NCBI RefSeq assembly: GCF_018361265.1
Contig: NZ_JAFLNH010000003.1
Location: 384,501 to 448,500, forward strand
Reading direction: 5' to 3'
From: Mycobacterium sp. SM1
Lineage (GTDB): Bacteria; Actinomycetota; Actinomycetes; Mycobacteriales; Mycobacteriaceae
Length of the DNA stretch: 64,000 bases
In this document: in pieces, positions 26,616-36,057 of the stretch
How positions within the stretch are numbered: position 1 is the stretch's first letter
How the letters are laid out: every line of letters starts with the position of its first letter
The notes under the pieces: generated by a model
Database searches by the model: none
Told to the model about the DNA's origin: nothing
Seen by the model: only the letters and a program-made list of their open reading frames with translations
Translations under genes and position numbers: made by a program

Positions 26616-27773
26616 ATGAAGGCACCGATCGGCGTCTCGCCGCTGGCCTGGCTGGACGCGCATGCCCGGCAGCGCCGCCAGGCCGGGCTGCGCCGACAGC
26701 TGCGGCCCCGCCCCGCCGTCGCCGCCGAAGTCGACCTGGCCTCCAACGACTACCTCGGTCTGTCCCGGCACCCCGACGTCATCGAGGGCGGGGTGGCGGC
26801 GCTGCGCGCCTGGGGCGCCGGCGCGACCGGCTCACGGCTGGTCAGCGGCGACACCGAGCTGCACCAGCAATTCGAGTCGGCGCTGGCCGACTTCGTCGGC
26901 GCCGCGGCGGGTTTGCTGTTCTCCTCGGGATACACCGCCAACCTGGGGGCGGTGGCCGGGTTGTCGGGGCCGGGCTCGCTGGTGGTGTCCGACGCCCACG
27001 CGCACGCCTCGGTGGTGGACGCCTGCCGGCTCTCACGGGCCCGGGTCGTGGTGACGCCGCACGGCGATGTCGACGCCGTCGAGGCCGCCCTGGCGGCGCG
27101 GGAGGAGGAGCGCGCGGTCGTCGTCACCGATTCGGTGTTTTCCGCCGACGGCTCGCTGGCGCCCGTTCGCGGGTTGCATGACGCGTGCCGCCGCCACGGC
27201 GCGCTGCTGATCGTCGACGAGGCGCACGGCCTGGGGGTGCGGGGGGCGGGCGGGCGCGGCCTGTTGCACGAGCTGGGCCTGGCCGGTGCGCCCGACGTGG
27301 TGATGACGGCCACGCTGTCCAAGGCGCTCGGCAGCCAGGGCGGCGTGGTGCTCGGGCCGGCTGCGGTGCGCGATCACCTCATCGACACCGCGCGCGCGTT
27401 CATCTTCGACACCGCGCTGGCGCCGGCGGCGGTCGGCGCCGCGCAGGCCGCGCTGCGGGTGCTGGCCGCCGAGCCGTGGCGGCCCGAGGCGGTGCTGCGG
27501 CACGCGGCCGCCCTGGCCGAGATCTGCGCCGTGCCCCGACCGCAGTCGGCGGTGGTGCCGGTGATTCTCGGCGATCCGCAGCGGGCGCTGGGCGCCGCCG
27601 CCGCGTGCCTGGACGCCGGGGTGCGGGTGGGGTGCTTCCGGCCGCCGACGGTGCCGGCCGGAACGTCGCGGCTGCGGCTGACGGCGCGGGCATCGCTGGA
27701 CGCCGACGATCTCGACCGGGCCCGCGCCGTGCTGACGCGGGTGCTGGCGGAGCTGGGTCCGGCACGGCGGTGA
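26616..27773 (+). CDS. bioF: 8-amino-7-oxononanoate synthase
   Basis: Condenses pimeloyl thioester with alanine to KAPA, the first committed step of the biotin ring. The 385-aa alpha-oxoamine synthase has [13 protein letters not shown] near the N-terminus, [13 protein letters not shown] [26 protein letters not shown] with the PLP Asp, and the Schiff-base Lys236 in [11 protein letters not shown]. The start lies 6 bp after bioA, and the stop overlaps the GTG of bioD. The C-terminal half is rather Ala-rich but all core motifs are present. Confidence 0.96.
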   Translation: MKAPIGVSPLAWLDAHARQRRQAGLRRQLRPRPAVAAEVDLASNDYLGLSRHPDVIEGGVAALRAWGAGATGSRLVSGDTELHQQFESALADFVGAAAGLLFSSGYTANLGAVAGLSGPGSLVVSDAHAHASVVDACRLSRARVVVTPHGDVDAVEAALAAREEERAVVVTDSVFSADGSLAPVRGLHDACRRHGALLIVDEAHGLGVRGAGGRGLLHELGLAGAPDVVMTATLSKALGSQGGVVLGPAAVRDHLIDTARAFIFDTALAPAAVGAAQAALRVLAAEPWRPEAVLRHAAALAEICAVPRPQSAVVPVILGDPQRALGAAAACLDAGVRVGCFRPPTVPAGTSRLRLTARASLDADDLDRARAVLTRVLAELGPARR

Positions 27774-28450
27774 CGATCCTGGTCGTCACCGGAACCGGGA
27801 CGGGCGTCGGCAAGACGGTCGCCACCGCGGCGCTGGCCTCGCACGCCGGCCAGGCCGGTCTCGAGGTGGCGGTCTGCAAGCCGGTGCAGACCGGGACCGC
27901 CGCCGGCGACGACGACCTTGCCGAGGTGGCCCGGTTGTCCGGGGTGCGCACGCTCGCCGGCCTGGCGCGCTACCCGCAGCCGCTGGCACCGGCCGCGGCC
28001 GCCGAGCAGGCCGGTACGCGGCTGCCCGCCCGCGCCGAGGTGCTGGAGCTCATCCGGGCGCTGGACGGTCCCGACCGCCTGACGCTGGTCGAAGGCGCGG
28101 GCGGGCTGCTGGTCGAACTCGCTCACGGCGGCGTGACGCTGCGCGATCTCGCGGCGGATCTGCGCGCCCGGGTGCTGGTGGTGACCACCGCCGGGCTCGG
28201 CACCCTCAACCACACCGCGTTGACCCTGGAAGCGCTTGCTGCCCAGCACGTTTCGTGCGCCGGGCTGGTGCTCGGCAGCTGGCCGGCCCGCCCGGGGCCG
28301 GTGGAGACGTCCAACCGGTGTGCGCTGGCCCGCCAGGCGCCGCTGCGGGCCGCGCTGCCCGCGGGCGCCGGGTCGATGGATGCGGCCGGGTTTGCCGCGA
28401 TGAGCGCCCGCGTTTTCGAGCCGGCTTGGGTGGCGGCGCTGGTGGGGTAA
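27770..28450 (+). CDS. bioD: Dethiobiotin synthetase
   Basis: ATP-dependent ring closure of DAPA with CO2 to dethiobiotin. The 226-aa length equals that of M. tuberculosis BioD. The P-loop is [10 protein letters not shown] near the N-terminus, the substrate Lys lies in CKPVQTGT, and [11 protein letters not shown] is the Switch-like motif. The GTG overlaps the bioF stop by 4 bp, and the stop overlaps the next ATG (TAATG), so the four genes form one tightly coupled operon. Confidence 0.96.
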   Translation: MTILVVTGTGTGVGKTVATAALASHAGQAGLEVAVCKPVQTGTAAGDDDLAEVARLSGVRTLAGLARYPQPLAPAAAAEQAGTRLPARAEVLELIRALDGPDRLTLVEGAGGLLVELAHGGVTLRDLAADLRARVLVVTTAGLGTLNHTALTLEALAAQHVSCAGLVLGSWPARPGPVETSNRCALARQAPLRAALPAGAGSMDAAGFAAMSARVFEPAWVAALVG

Positions 28451-28959
28451 TGGTTCATTCGATCGAGCTGGTCTTTGACCGCGACACCGAAACGACGATC
28501 CGGGGCATCTGGGCCGAGCTGGCGGCCGCCGGCATCCCCAGCCAGGCGCCGGCCAGCCGTCCGCACGCCACCATGGTGGTGGCCGAACGCATCGCCGCCG
28601 AGGTCGATGCCGCGCTGGCGCCGCTGAGTCACCGCTTTCCCCTGGACTGTGTGGTCGGCGCGCCGCTGCTCTTCGGCCGGGCGAAGGTGGTGCTCGCGCG
28701 GCTGTTGGTGCCCACCAGCGAGCTGCTGGCGGTGCACGCCGACGTGTACCGGCTGTGCCTGCCGCATGTGGCGCCCGAGCCCCTGCCCAACTGCCTTCCT
28801 GGGCAGTGGACCGCGCACGTCACGCTGGCCCGCCGGGTCGGCGGTGCTCAGCTCGGCCGGGCGGTGCGCGTGGCGGGGCGCCCGGCGGAGATCCACGGCA
28901 GGGTCGAGGGCTTGCGTCGCTGGGACGGCGAGAAAAAGGCCGAGCATCCGATTGGCTGA
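28450..28959 (+). CDS. 2H phosphoesterase superfamily protein (2'-5' RNA ligase-like)
   Basis: A 169-aa protein, equal in length to Rv1571. Two His-x-Thr motifs define the active site of the 2H family: HATMVV (about residues 38-43) and AHVTLARR (about 118-125). Family members hydrolyse or form cyclic phosphate and 2'-5' phosphodiester bonds in RNA or nucleotides. The ATG overlaps the bioD stop, so the protein is made with the biotin enzymes, though no step of biotin synthesis needs such an activity. The substrate is unknown. Confidence 0.88.
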   Translation: MVHSIELVFDRDTETTIRGIWAELAAAGIPSQAPASRPHATMVVAERIAAEVDAALAPLSHRFPLDCVVGAPLLFGRAKVVLARLLVPTSELLAVHADVYRLCLPHVAPEPLPNCLPGQWTAHVTLARRVGGAQLGRAVRVAGRPAEIHGRVEGLRRWDGEKKAEHPIG

Positions 28960-29015
28960 CGGGCAGGCCCGGCCGCAAGCGCCGCAGCGCCGCAAGCGCC
29001 GCGAGCGCCCAAGCG

Positions 29016-29078
29016 CCGCGAGGGTGCAACTGCCGACGCGTTTCTCGACTAGGCCTGTCGTCAGTGGCACTTTCGCGG
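29016..29078. repeat. 63-nt imperfect palindrome, copy 3 (between Rv1571-like gene and bioB)
   Basis: It has the same length and core as the copies at 5968 and 6928: starts CCGCGAGGGTGCAAC, ends GTGGCACTTTCGCGG, with CTGCCGACG against TGTCGTCAG inside. Several stem positions that differ from the other copies become G:T pairs, which would be G:U in RNA. It is solitary, with no nuclease gene beside it. Short GCGCCGC-type repeats precede it (28976-29020). Confidence 0.82.
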
Positions 29079-29211
29079 CGAGGGGTCTGACGCTCGTGAC
29101 CAGCCGGCCCGCCGGCGCGGGCCGGCAGTCGGCCCGTTACCCTAGCCAGAACACCGATTCAAGCAGGCTGCGACGGCATCCCGCGCCATCAACGATGCAG
29201 GGGAGTACTTG

Positions 29212-30261
29212 GTGACTTCGGCGGCGACCCGGCCCGGCAATGGCACCGGCGATGGCAGTCCGGAAGGCCCCGACATCCTGGCGGTCGCCCGTCGGCGGGT
29301 GCTCGAACGCGGCGAGGGGCTCAGCCGCGAGCAGGTGCTGCAGGTGCTTCGGCTGCCTGATGCCCGGCTGGAGGAGCTGCTGGCGCTTGCCCACGAGGTG
29401 CGGCTGCGCTGGTGCGGCCCCGAGGTCGAAGTCGAGGGCATCATCAGCCTGAAAACCGGTGGCTGCCCCGAGGATTGCCACTTCTGCTCGCAGTCGGGGG
29501 TTTTCGACTCACCGGTGCGCAGCGCCCGGCTGGACATTCCCGCGCTGGTGGCGGCGGCCAAGCAGACCGCCGCTACCGGTGCCACCGAGTTTTGCATCGT
29601 GGCTGCGGTGCGCGGGCCCGACGAGCGGCTGATGGCCCAGGTCGCCGCCGGTATCGAGGCGATTCGCCGCGAAGTCGACATTCAGATCGCCTGCTCGCTG
29701 GGGATGCTCACCGCCGACCAGGCGCAGCAGCTAGCGGCACTGGGCGTGCATCGCTATAACCACAACCTCGAAACCGCGCGCTCGTTTTTCCCGAACGTGG
29801 TCACCACCCACACCTGGGAAGAGCGCTGGCAGACGCTCTCGCTGGTGCGCGAGGCCGGTATGGAGGTGTGCTGCGGCGGCATCCTGGGCATGGGCGAAAC
29901 CCTGGCGCAGCGGGCAGAATTCGCCGCCGAGCTGGCCGAACTCGGCCCCGATGAGGTGCCGCTGAACTTCCTCAACCCGCGGCCCGGCACCCCGTTCGGG
30001 GAGCTGGAGGTGATGCCGGCAGTGGAGGCGCTCAAGGCCGTCGGCGCGTTTCGGCTGGCGCTGCCGCGCACCATGTTGCGATTCGCCGGCGGCCGCGAGA
30101 TCACCCTGGGTGACCTCGGTGCCAGGCAGGGCATCTTGGGCGGGATCAACGCGGTGATCGTGGGCAACTACCTGACCACGCTCGGGCGGCCCGCCGCGGC
30201 CGACTTGGCGTTGCTCGATGACCTGCAGATGCCGATCAAGGCGCTTAACGCCAGCCTATAG
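29212..30261 (+). CDS. bioB: Biotin synthase
   Basis: Radical SAM enzyme that inserts sulfur into dethiobiotin, the last step of the pathway. The 349-aa protein has the CxxxCxxC motif as CPEDCHFC for the [4Fe-4S] cluster, and further cluster and substrate residues in CSLGML, YNHNLET and [10 protein letters not shown]. The GTG start gives the M. tuberculosis length and follows GGGGAG; a TTG one codon upstream is possible. It is set apart from bioAFD by 252 bp. In M. tuberculosis H37Rv this same interval carries the phiRv1 prophage. Confidence 0.97.
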   Translation: MTSAATRPGNGTGDGSPEGPDILAVARRRVLERGEGLSREQVLQVLRLPDARLEELLALAHEVRLRWCGPEVEVEGIISLKTGGCPEDCHFCSQSGVFDSPVRSARLDIPALVAAAKQTAATGATEFCIVAAVRGPDERLMAQVAAGIEAIRREVDIQIACSLGMLTADQAQQLAALGVHRYNHNLETARSFFPNVVTTHTWEERWQTLSLVREAGMEVCCGGILGMGETLAQRAEFAAELAELGPDEVPLNFLNPRPGTPFGELEVMPAVEALKAVGAFRLALPRTMLRFAGGREITLGDLGARQGILGGINAVIVGNYLTTLGRPAAADLALLDDLQMPIKALNASL

Positions 30262-30320
30262 GCCAGCCGTTTCGGTCAGCCTTTTGGTCAGCCCGTACCA
30301 ACCTGTAGACACTGGAGATC

Positions 30321-30563
30321 GTGCCCCCGCAATTACCCGCCCCGATCGGCCCCGGTGCTTACAACGTTTACACCGGAGTCAACCATCGGGACGAGCCGGC
30401 CGGCGCCGCGGTGCCGGCCGCGGCGCAGCTCGGCCTGGAGCCCCCCCGCTTCTGTGCACAATGCGGCCGGCGGATGGTCGTGCAGGTGCGGCCCGACGGC
30501 TGGTGGGCGAGATGTTCGCAGCACGGGCAAGTGGATTCGGCCGACCTACAGGAGCGGGCATGA
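30321..30563 (+). CDS. Small zinc-ribbon-like protein (Rv1590-like)
   Basis: An 80-aa protein with Cys-x2-Cys (FCAQCGRR, about residues 45-48) and a later Cys-x2-His (RCSQHG), fitting a single-zinc ribbon. The N-terminal half is Pro/Ala-rich. It begins with GTG after a modest GGAG and ends overlapping the ATG of the membrane-protein gene. The bioB-zinc ribbon-membrane protein order matches Rv1589-Rv1591. No function is known to me; dependence on biotin status is only a contextual idea. Confidence 0.82.
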   Translation: MPPQLPAPIGPGAYNVYTGVNHRDEPAGAAVPAAAQLGLEPPRFCAQCGRRMVVQVRPDGWWARCSQHGQVDSADLQERA

Positions 30564-31210
30564 CCAACTGGCCGGGTGATCGCGCCCCGCGCACGTCACG
30601 GACCCGAGCGGTGGTCATCGTGGTGGCGGGGCTGGCCGCCACCGGTGTCGTGACCGGCGGGCTATGGGCGTGGATAGCTCCACCGATCCACGCCGTGGTG
30701 GCGCTGCAGCGTTCCGGCGAGCGACTGCTCGACTACGTGGGCATCGAATCCGAGCATTTCTTCGTTGCGGCGGTTCTGATGCTGGGCCTATTGAGCGTGG
30801 TTGCGGTGGTGGCACCGGTGCTGGTGTGGCAGTGGCGGGAGCACCGGGGCCCCGCGATGGTCGCCGGGCTCACGATCGGTTTGGTGGCCGCGGCCACGGC
30901 CGCGGCCACGGTGGGAGCCCTGCTGGTGCACCTGCGATACGGTGCGGTCGATATCGATGGGGCACCCCTCACCCACGACCACCCGGTGTATTACGTCACC
31001 GAGGCGCCGCCGGTGTTTTTCGGTCGCGGACCGCTGCAGATCGCCGCCACTCTGTTGGTGCCGGCCTCAACGGGCGCGCTGGTGTATGCCCTGCTGGCGG
31101 CCGCCGCGACACGCGACGACCTCGGCGGCTATCCGGCTGTGCCGCAGCCGGCCACGGCGACGGCCGTGGTGACCGTGTCGCCCGGGGCGGCGGAAAGCCC
31201 CTCCGGGTAG
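30560..31210 (+). CDS. DUF2567-type membrane protein (Rv1591-like)
   Basis: A 216-aa protein with four predicted membrane helices (about 17-39, 71-92, 99-122 and 160-182) and a Pro/Thr/Val-rich C-terminal tail. The sequence between helices 1 and 2 ([25 protein letters not shown], given here only for [14 protein letters not shown]) is typical of the DUF2567 family of actinobacteria. It overlaps the upstream zinc-ribbon gene by 4 bp. Function unknown. It is convergent with the lipase gene 31 bp away. Confidence 0.8.
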   Translation: MTNWPGDRAPRTSRTRAVVIVVAGLAATGVVTGGLWAWIAPPIHAVVALQRSGERLLDYVGIESEHFFVAAVLMLGLLSVVAVVAPVLVWQWREHRGPAMVAGLTIGLVAAATAAATVGALLVHLRYGAVDIDGAPLTHDHPVYYVTEAPPVFFGRGPLQIAATLLVPASTGALVYALLAAAATRDDLGGYPAVPQPATATAVVTVSPGAAESPSG

Positions 31211-31241
31211 TCACGGCGGGCGGAAGGCGGGCGGCAGGTCG

Positions 31242-32579
31242 TTACAGCGGGCGGCGGTGAACCGCCCTGCCGGTGATGATCTTCGCCGCGATCACGCCCA
31301 GGCGCACTATGCCGAGATACGTCATCGGGTTGAGCAGCGTCGGCCACGTCGTCCTGATCACATGCTGGCTCAGCGGCCGGCCGGCAAACCGGTCCTGCAA
31401 CCATCGCATCGTCATCGGGGCGGACAGCGGATGCAGCAGGATGTGGTCGCAGAACGCGTCGCGATGGTAGGTGACGTGTGCTCCGCCCGCCGAATACGCC
31501 TCGGCCAGCGCATCGACGTCGGCGACATCGACGAGGAAGTCGTGCGCGGACTGCACGAACAGCACCGGCGGCGCCGGCACCGCGGTGCCGAGTTTGATGT
31601 CCTCGAAGACGTGCTGCACCTCCGGCATCGCCAGGATCTCCTCCAGCGGCCGGTCGAGGTATTTGCCTACATCCTTTTTCACCATCCGGATGACCGCGCC
31701 GGCCGTAGTCATGGTCTCCGCCCGGCGCAGCAGCGCGCGCCCGGTTTCGTTGGTGTGCTCCCGGATCACCCGGTCCAGCTCCGGGTAGACGTGCGCCAGC
31801 GCCGCGATCACCATCGCGGGCAATCCGGCCAGCAGGCCGCCGTTGAGCCGGCGGAAGGCGTGGCCCAGATCGCCGACGGGTGACCCCAGCACCGCGCCGA
31901 CGACGTCGAGCTCCGGCGCGTAGTCGGCGCAGATCTCGGCGGCCCAGGCGGTCGCCAGCCCGCCGCCGGAATACCCCCACATCGCGACGGGCGCCGACGC
32001 CGACAACCCGAAGCGCTCGAAGCTGAGCGCCGCCCGGACCCCGTCCAGGATGCAGTAACCCGGCTCATACGGCGCGCCCCACCGGCCCTCGGGGCCCTCA
32101 TGGTCGGGCACCGAAACCGCCCAGCCCTCGGCCAGGGCGGCAGTAATCAGCAACAGCTCCAGCTGCGGCAACGCGCCGAGCGCCCGGGCGTGGCGCCGCA
32201 ACGCATAGGAGGGAAAGCAGCGCGGTGTCACCGCATCGATCGCGCATTGATACGACAGCAGTGGGCAGGCTCGGCCCGAATCGATCTCCCCGGGAATTAC
32301 CACCGTGGTCACGGCCGCCTGGGGTCTACCGTGCACGTCGGTCGTGCGGTAGAGCAGCTGGGTGGCGGCGGTTCGCTGCGGTATCAGGCCCAGATACGCC
32401 AGCTCGACGTCGCGCGAACGCAGCACGGTTCCCGCGGCGGCGTGCTGGTAGCCGGGGGGCGGCAGGTAGAAGGGATCCTCCGACGGCAGCCGCGGGCGGG
32501 CCGTGCGGTCCAGCTCCTCGTGCGGCGGCTTGCCGATCCATTCCGCGCCGCCGATGCCCGCGACCCCGACACAGTCCAT
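31242..32579 (-). CDS. Secretory-lipase family alpha/beta hydrolase (Rv1592c-like)
   Basis: A 445-aa protein of the LIP family (PF03583-type). The nucleophile elbow is GYSGGG ([13 protein letters not shown]), the Asp lies in [10 protein letters not shown] and the His in CDHILLHPL. The length is close to that of Rv1592c, a triacylglycerol lipase candidate of M. tuberculosis. No clear signal peptide is seen. The substrate is probably a lipid ester; chain preference is unknown. It is followed upstream by nrtR on the same strand, 42 bp away, so the two could share a transcript. Confidence 0.9.
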   Translation of the reverse strand: MDCVGVAGIGGAEWIGKPPHEELDRTARPRLPSEDPFYLPPPGYQHAAAGTVLRSRDVELAYLGLIPQRTAATQLLYRTTDVHGRPQAAVTTVVIPGEIDSGRACPLLSYQCAIDAVTPRCFPSYALRRHARALGALPQLELLLITAALAEGWAVSVPDHEGPEGRWGAPYEPGYCILDGVRAALSFERFGLSASAPVAMWGYSGGGLATAWAAEICADYAPELDVVGAVLGSPVGDLGHAFRRLNGGLLAGLPAMVIAALAHVYPELDRVIREHTNETGRALLRRAETMTTAGAVIRMVKKDVGKYLDRPLEEILAMPEVQHVFEDIKLGTAVPAPPVLFVQSAHDFLVDVADVDALAEAYSAGGAHVTYHRDAFCDHILLHPLSAPMTMRWLQDRFAGRPLSQHVIRTTWPTLLNPMTYLGIVRLGVIAAKIITGRAVHRRPL

Positions 32580-32621
32580 CGGGGCATTGTCACGTAAGAG
32601 CGGCTGGGGAATCCAGTCGGC

Positions 32622-33326
32622 TCACCCGGGTGGGCGCAGCGCGGCGAATTCGTCGGTGACCCGCAGCCGCGAGTCGGTAAAGCGGTACCGGGCCGCCGGA
32701 CGCCCACCGCTGCGCCCGGACCGCGCGAGGGTGCCGGTCTGGGTGATGACGCCGCGGCGGGTCAACACCCGCTGCAGATTGGTGGCGTCGACCTGATAGC
32801 CCAGCGCCGCGCTGTAGATGTCGCGCAGTGTAGATACGACGAATTCGCTTGGTGCTAAAGCGAATCCGATGTTAGTGTAGGACATCTTGGCGATCAACCG
32901 GGTGCGCGCGTGGGTCACCATCGGGCCGTGGTCGAACGCCATCGGCGGCAGCGAGGTCACCGGGTGCCAGCGGGTGTCGGCTGGCAGTACGGGGGTGGCG
33001 GGGAAAGGCACCAACCCCAGAAACGTCGCCGCGATGACCCGCCGGCCCGGCACCCGGCCCGGATCGGAGAACACGGCGAGTTGTTCCAGATGGGCGACCT
33101 CGCGCAGATCCACCTTCTCGGCCAATTGGCGGCGAACCGAGGTGGTGATGTCCTCGTCGTCGCGCAGCCGCCCGCCCGGCAGTGCCCACGCGCCCTTGTG
33201 CGGCTCCTGTGCGCGCTGCCATAACAGCACGTTGAGCTGCGGTTTCTCGGCGCCGTGCCCGGTATCGGAGCGGCGAACCTGGAATACCACGGCGAGCACT
33301 TCGTGGTCGGTGCTACTATGGGCCAT
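32622..33326 (-). CDS. nrtR: NAD biosynthesis repressor, Nudix-HTH (NrtR family)
   Basis: A 234-aa repressor: Nudix-like N-terminal domain (about 8-145) and a C-terminal winged helix (about 155-234). The Nudix box is damaged: GRLRDDE keeps the first Gly and Glu, but the REUxEE core reads RQLAEK, losing two catalytic glutamates, as expected for a sensor. NrtR of M. smegmatis represses nadABC, and here it is divergent from nadA. The ATG abuts a palindrome whose spacer holds TACAAT exactly 7 nt before the ATG, so the mRNA is probably leaderless and autoregulated. Confidence 0.9.
   Translation of the reverse strand: MAHSSTDHEVLAVVFQVRRSDTGHGAEKPQLNVLLWQRAQEPHKGAWALPGGRLRDDEDITTSVRRQLAEKVDLREVAHLEQLAVFSDPGRVPGRRVIAATFLGLVPFPATPVLPADTRWHPVTSLPPMAFDHGPMVTHARTRLIAKMSYTNIGFALAPSEFVVSTLRDIYSAALGYQVDATNLQRVLTRRGVITQTGTLARSGRSGGRPAARYRFTDSRLRVTDEFAALRPPG
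33314..33319 (+). promoter_or_regulatory. Candidate extended -10 of nadA
   Basis: TGC-TACTAT (33311-33319) is an extended -10 on the plus strand. Transcription would start near 33326, directly in front of the operator, so bound repressor would block the first bases of the transcript. No good -35 is seen at 17 nt upstream. Confidence 0.4.
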
Positions 33327-33349
33327 GTTTTCGATTGTAAGTCGAAAAC
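33327..33349. promoter_or_regulatory. NrtR operator between nrtR and nadA
   Basis: GTTTTCGA and TCGAAAAC form a perfect 8-bp inverted repeat around TTGTAAG (23 bp in all). On the minus strand the centre reads TACAAT (33339-33334), a near-consensus -10 placed 7 nt before the nrtR ATG. The palindrome therefore covers the nrtR promoter core and the probable nadA start region. It is the only such palindrome in the 48-bp gap, and NrtR-family repressors bind sites of this size. Confidence 0.8.
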
Positions 33350-33374
33350 CTCGGCACGGGCGAAAGGAACGGCC

Positions 33375-34433
33375 ATGACGGTCCTGAATCGTGCGGACAC
33401 ACCGGCCCCATCCATCGGCGACCTGCCCGCTCGCATCAGCGACTCGCCCACCGGCTACACCGGAGTGCAGGCCGACGAACGCTGGGCGGCGGAGATTCGG
33501 CGGCTGGCCAAGGCGCGCAATGCCACCATCCTGGCGCACAACTACCAGCTGCCCGCCATCCAAGACGTCGCCGATCATGTCGGTGACTCACTGGCGCTCT
33601 CGCGGACCGCGGCGGCCGCGCCCGCGGACACCATCGTCTTCTGCGGGGTGCATTTCATGGCCGAGACCGCCAAAATTCTCAGCCCCGACAAGACGGTGCT
33701 CATCCCGGACCAGCGGGCCGGCTGCTCGCTGGCGGACTCGATCACTCCCGAGGAGCTGCGTGCCTGGAAGGAGGAGCACCCGGGCGCGGTGGTGGTCTCC
33801 TACGTCAACACCACGGCGGCGGTTAAGGCGCTCACCGATATCTGCTGCACCTCAGCGAACGCCGTCGACGTGGTCAACTCCATCGACCCGGATCGGGAGG
33901 TGCTGTTCTGCCCGGACCAATTCCTCGGGGCGCACGTTCGCCGCCTGACCGGGCGCAACAACTTGCACGTGTGGGCCGGTGAATGCCATGTGCACGCCGG
34001 CATCAATGGCGCCGAGCTCGCCGATCAGGCCCGCGCCCACCCCGATGCCGAGTTGTTCGTGCACCCCGAATGTGGTTGCGCCACATCTGCGCTGTATTTG
34101 GCCGGGGAAGGCGCCTTCCCCGCCGAGCGGGTGAAGATCCTGTCCACCGGGGGAATGCTCGACGCCGCGCGCGCCACCCGGGCGCGCCAGGTGCTGGTCG
34201 CCACCGAGGTCGGGATGCTCTACCAGCTTCGCAACGCCGCGCCCGGCGTCGACTTTCGGGCCGTCAACGGCCGGGCCTCGTGCAAGTACATGAAGATGAT
34301 CACCCCCGCGGCGCTGTTGCGCTGCCTGGTCGAGGGCGTCGACGAAGTCGTCGTGGACGCGGAGACGGCCCGGCTGGCGCGGCGCAGCGTGCAGCGGATG
34401 ATCCAGATCGGGCAGCCGGGCCGCGGCGAATGA
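33375..34433 (+). CDS. nadA: Quinolinate synthase
   Basis: [4Fe-4S] enzyme that condenses iminoaspartate with dihydroxyacetone phosphate to quinolinate. The 352-aa protein has [21 protein letters not shown] at its N-terminal catalytic region (shown here only in part as AHNYQLP), cluster cysteines in [16 protein letters not shown] and HPECGCATS, and the C-terminal [12 protein letters not shown]. The ATG follows AAAGGA and lies 25 bp after the operator. The stop overlaps the nadB start (ATGA), and the three nad genes form one operon under NrtR. Confidence 0.97.
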   Translation: MTVLNRADTPAPSIGDLPARISDSPTGYTGVQADERWAAEIRRLAKARNATILAHNYQLPAIQDVADHVGDSLALSRTAAAAPADTIVFCGVHFMAETAKILSPDKTVLIPDQRAGCSLADSITPEELRAWKEEHPGAVVVSYVNTTAAVKALTDICCTSANAVDVVNSIDPDREVLFCPDQFLGAHVRRLTGRNNLHVWAGECHVHAGINGAELADQARAHPDAELFVHPECGCATSALYLAGEGAFPAERVKILSTGGMLDAARATRARQVLVATEVGMLYQLRNAAPGVDFRAVNGRASCKYMKMITPAALLRCLVEGVDEVVVDAETARLARRSVQRMIQIGQPGRGE

Positions 34434-36007
34434 TCACCGTGGCGCAGTGGGAACAGCGCGCCGACGTCGTTGTCGTCGGCACCGGCGTCGCCGGACTGGC
34501 CGCCGCGCTGGCCGCGCACCGCGCGGGCCGCGATGTCGTGGTGCTCAGCAAGGCCGAGCGGACAGCCGGGGCGACCGCCACGTGCTACGCGCAGGGCGGC
34601 ATCGCGGTGGCGCTGCCGGACACCGATGACTCGGTGGACGCCCACGTGGCCGACACCCTGGCCGCGGGCGCGGGTCTCTGCGACCCCGACGCGGTGTCCT
34701 CGATTGTCGCCGACGGGTACCGCGCGGTGGTCCAATTAGTCTGTGACGGAGCACAATTCGATGAATCGGTGCCCGGCCGGTGGGCTCTGACCCGGGAGGG
34801 CGGCCATTCACGGCGGCGGATCATCCACGCCGGCGGCGACGCCACCGGCGCGGAGGTGCAGCGGGTGCTCGACCGGGCGGCGGCCATGCTCAACGTCCGC
34901 CCCAACCACCTGGTGGTACGGGTGCTGCACGACGGCGCGGCGGTGACGGGCGTGTGGGTGCTCGGTCCCGAGGGCTTCGGCATCGTGCACGCGCCGTCGG
35001 TGATCCTGGCCACCGGTGGGCTGGGCCACCTGTACGCCGCGACCACCAACCCCGAGGGCGCCACCGGCGACGGCGTCGCGCTGGCGTTGTGGGCCGGGGT
35101 GCCGGTCAGCGATATCGAGTTCATCCAATTTCACCCGACCATGCTCTTCGACGGCCGCACCGGTGGCCGCCGCCCGCTGATCACCGAAGCCGTTCGTGGT
35201 GAGGGCGCAATTTTGCTTGATAGTCAAGGTAATTCGATAACAGACGGCATACACCCGATGGGGGATCTGGCGCCGCGCGACGTTGTCGCGGCGGCCATCG
35301 ACGCCCGGCTGAAGGCCACCGGCGACACGCACGTCTACCTCGACGCCCGCGGTGTCGCCGATTTCGCATCGCGCTTTCCCAGCGTCACGGCCGCCTGCCG
35401 GGCGATCGGCGTGGACCCCCTCCGCCAACCGATTCCGGTCGTGCCGGGGGCGCACTACAGCTGCGGGGGTGTCGTCACCGACGTCGACGGGCGCACCGAG
35501 CTGCCCGGGTTGTTCGCGGCCGGCGAAGTGGCCCGCACCGGGATGCACGGCGCGAACCGGCTGGCCTCCAACAGCCTGCTGGAAGGCCTTGTCGTGGGGG
35601 GCCGCGCGGGACGGGCCGCCGCCGCGCATGCCGCGGCCGCCGGGCGTGTCCGGGCGCGATTGCCCGAGCCGTTGCCGCAGACAGCGCTGCCGCGCGAGCA
35701 GTTGCAGCGCGCGATGGCCCGGGACGCGTCGGTGGTCCGCACGGCCGGCGGACTGCGCCGGTTGACCGGCCTGCTGTCCGCGGCGCCCGTTCGCCGGGTG
35801 GCAAGCCGTGCCGACTTCGAAGACGTGGCGCTGAGTGTCACGGCGCGGGCGGTGACCGCCGCCGCGCTGGCCCGCGAAGAGAGCCGGGGATGCCATCGTC
35901 GCGCCGACTACCCCCACGCCGCTGCGGATCAGGCGCGAAGCGTCGTGGTCCGGCTGGCCGGGGCCGAGGACGGCGTGCGCGTCGAGGCGCCGGCGGGGGT
36001 GTGCTGA
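34430..36007 (+). CDS. nadB: L-aspartate oxidase
   Basis: FAD enzyme that oxidises aspartate to iminoaspartate for NadA. The 525-aa protein has the dinucleotide-binding [17 protein letters not shown], the TCYAQGGIA and EFIQFHPT motifs of the succinate dehydrogenase/aspartate oxidase family, and [21 protein letters not shown] at the capping region (in part [12 protein letters not shown]). The helical C-terminal domain is complete. One short stretch (about 35205-35256) is unusually A+T-rich and encodes [14 protein letters not shown], unlike the rest of the gene. The stop TGA overlaps the first possible nadC ATG. Confidence 0.96.
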   Translation: MITVAQWEQRADVVVVGTGVAGLAAALAAHRAGRDVVVLSKAERTAGATATCYAQGGIAVALPDTDDSVDAHVADTLAAGAGLCDPDAVSSIVADGYRAVVQLVCDGAQFDESVPGRWALTREGGHSRRRIIHAGGDATGAEVQRVLDRAAAMLNVRPNHLVVRVLHDGAAVTGVWVLGPEGFGIVHAPSVILATGGLGHLYAATTNPEGATGDGVALALWAGVPVSDIEFIQFHPTMLFDGRTGGRRPLITEAVRGEGAILLDSQGNSITDGIHPMGDLAPRDVVAAAIDARLKATGDTHVYLDARGVADFASRFPSVTAACRAIGVDPLRQPIPVVPGAHYSCGGVVTDVDGRTELPGLFAAGEVARTGMHGANRLASNSLLEGLVVGGRAGRAAAAHAAAAGRVRARLPEPLPQTALPREQLQRAMARDASVVRTAGGLRRLTGLLSAAPVRRVASRADFEDVALSVTARAVTAAALAREESRGCHRRADYPHAAADQARSVVVRLAGAEDGVRVEAPAGVC

Positions 36008-36057
36008 TGGCCGCGCCGGCGACAAGGCAGGGCGAAGCGATGGGGAGGAGCGGCGCC

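Noticed and set aside
28960..29211. phiRv1-like prophage or REP13E12 element as in M. tuberculosis H37Rv
   Set aside because: Only 252 bp separate the Rv1571-like gene and bioB, with no integrase or REP13E12 coding sequence.
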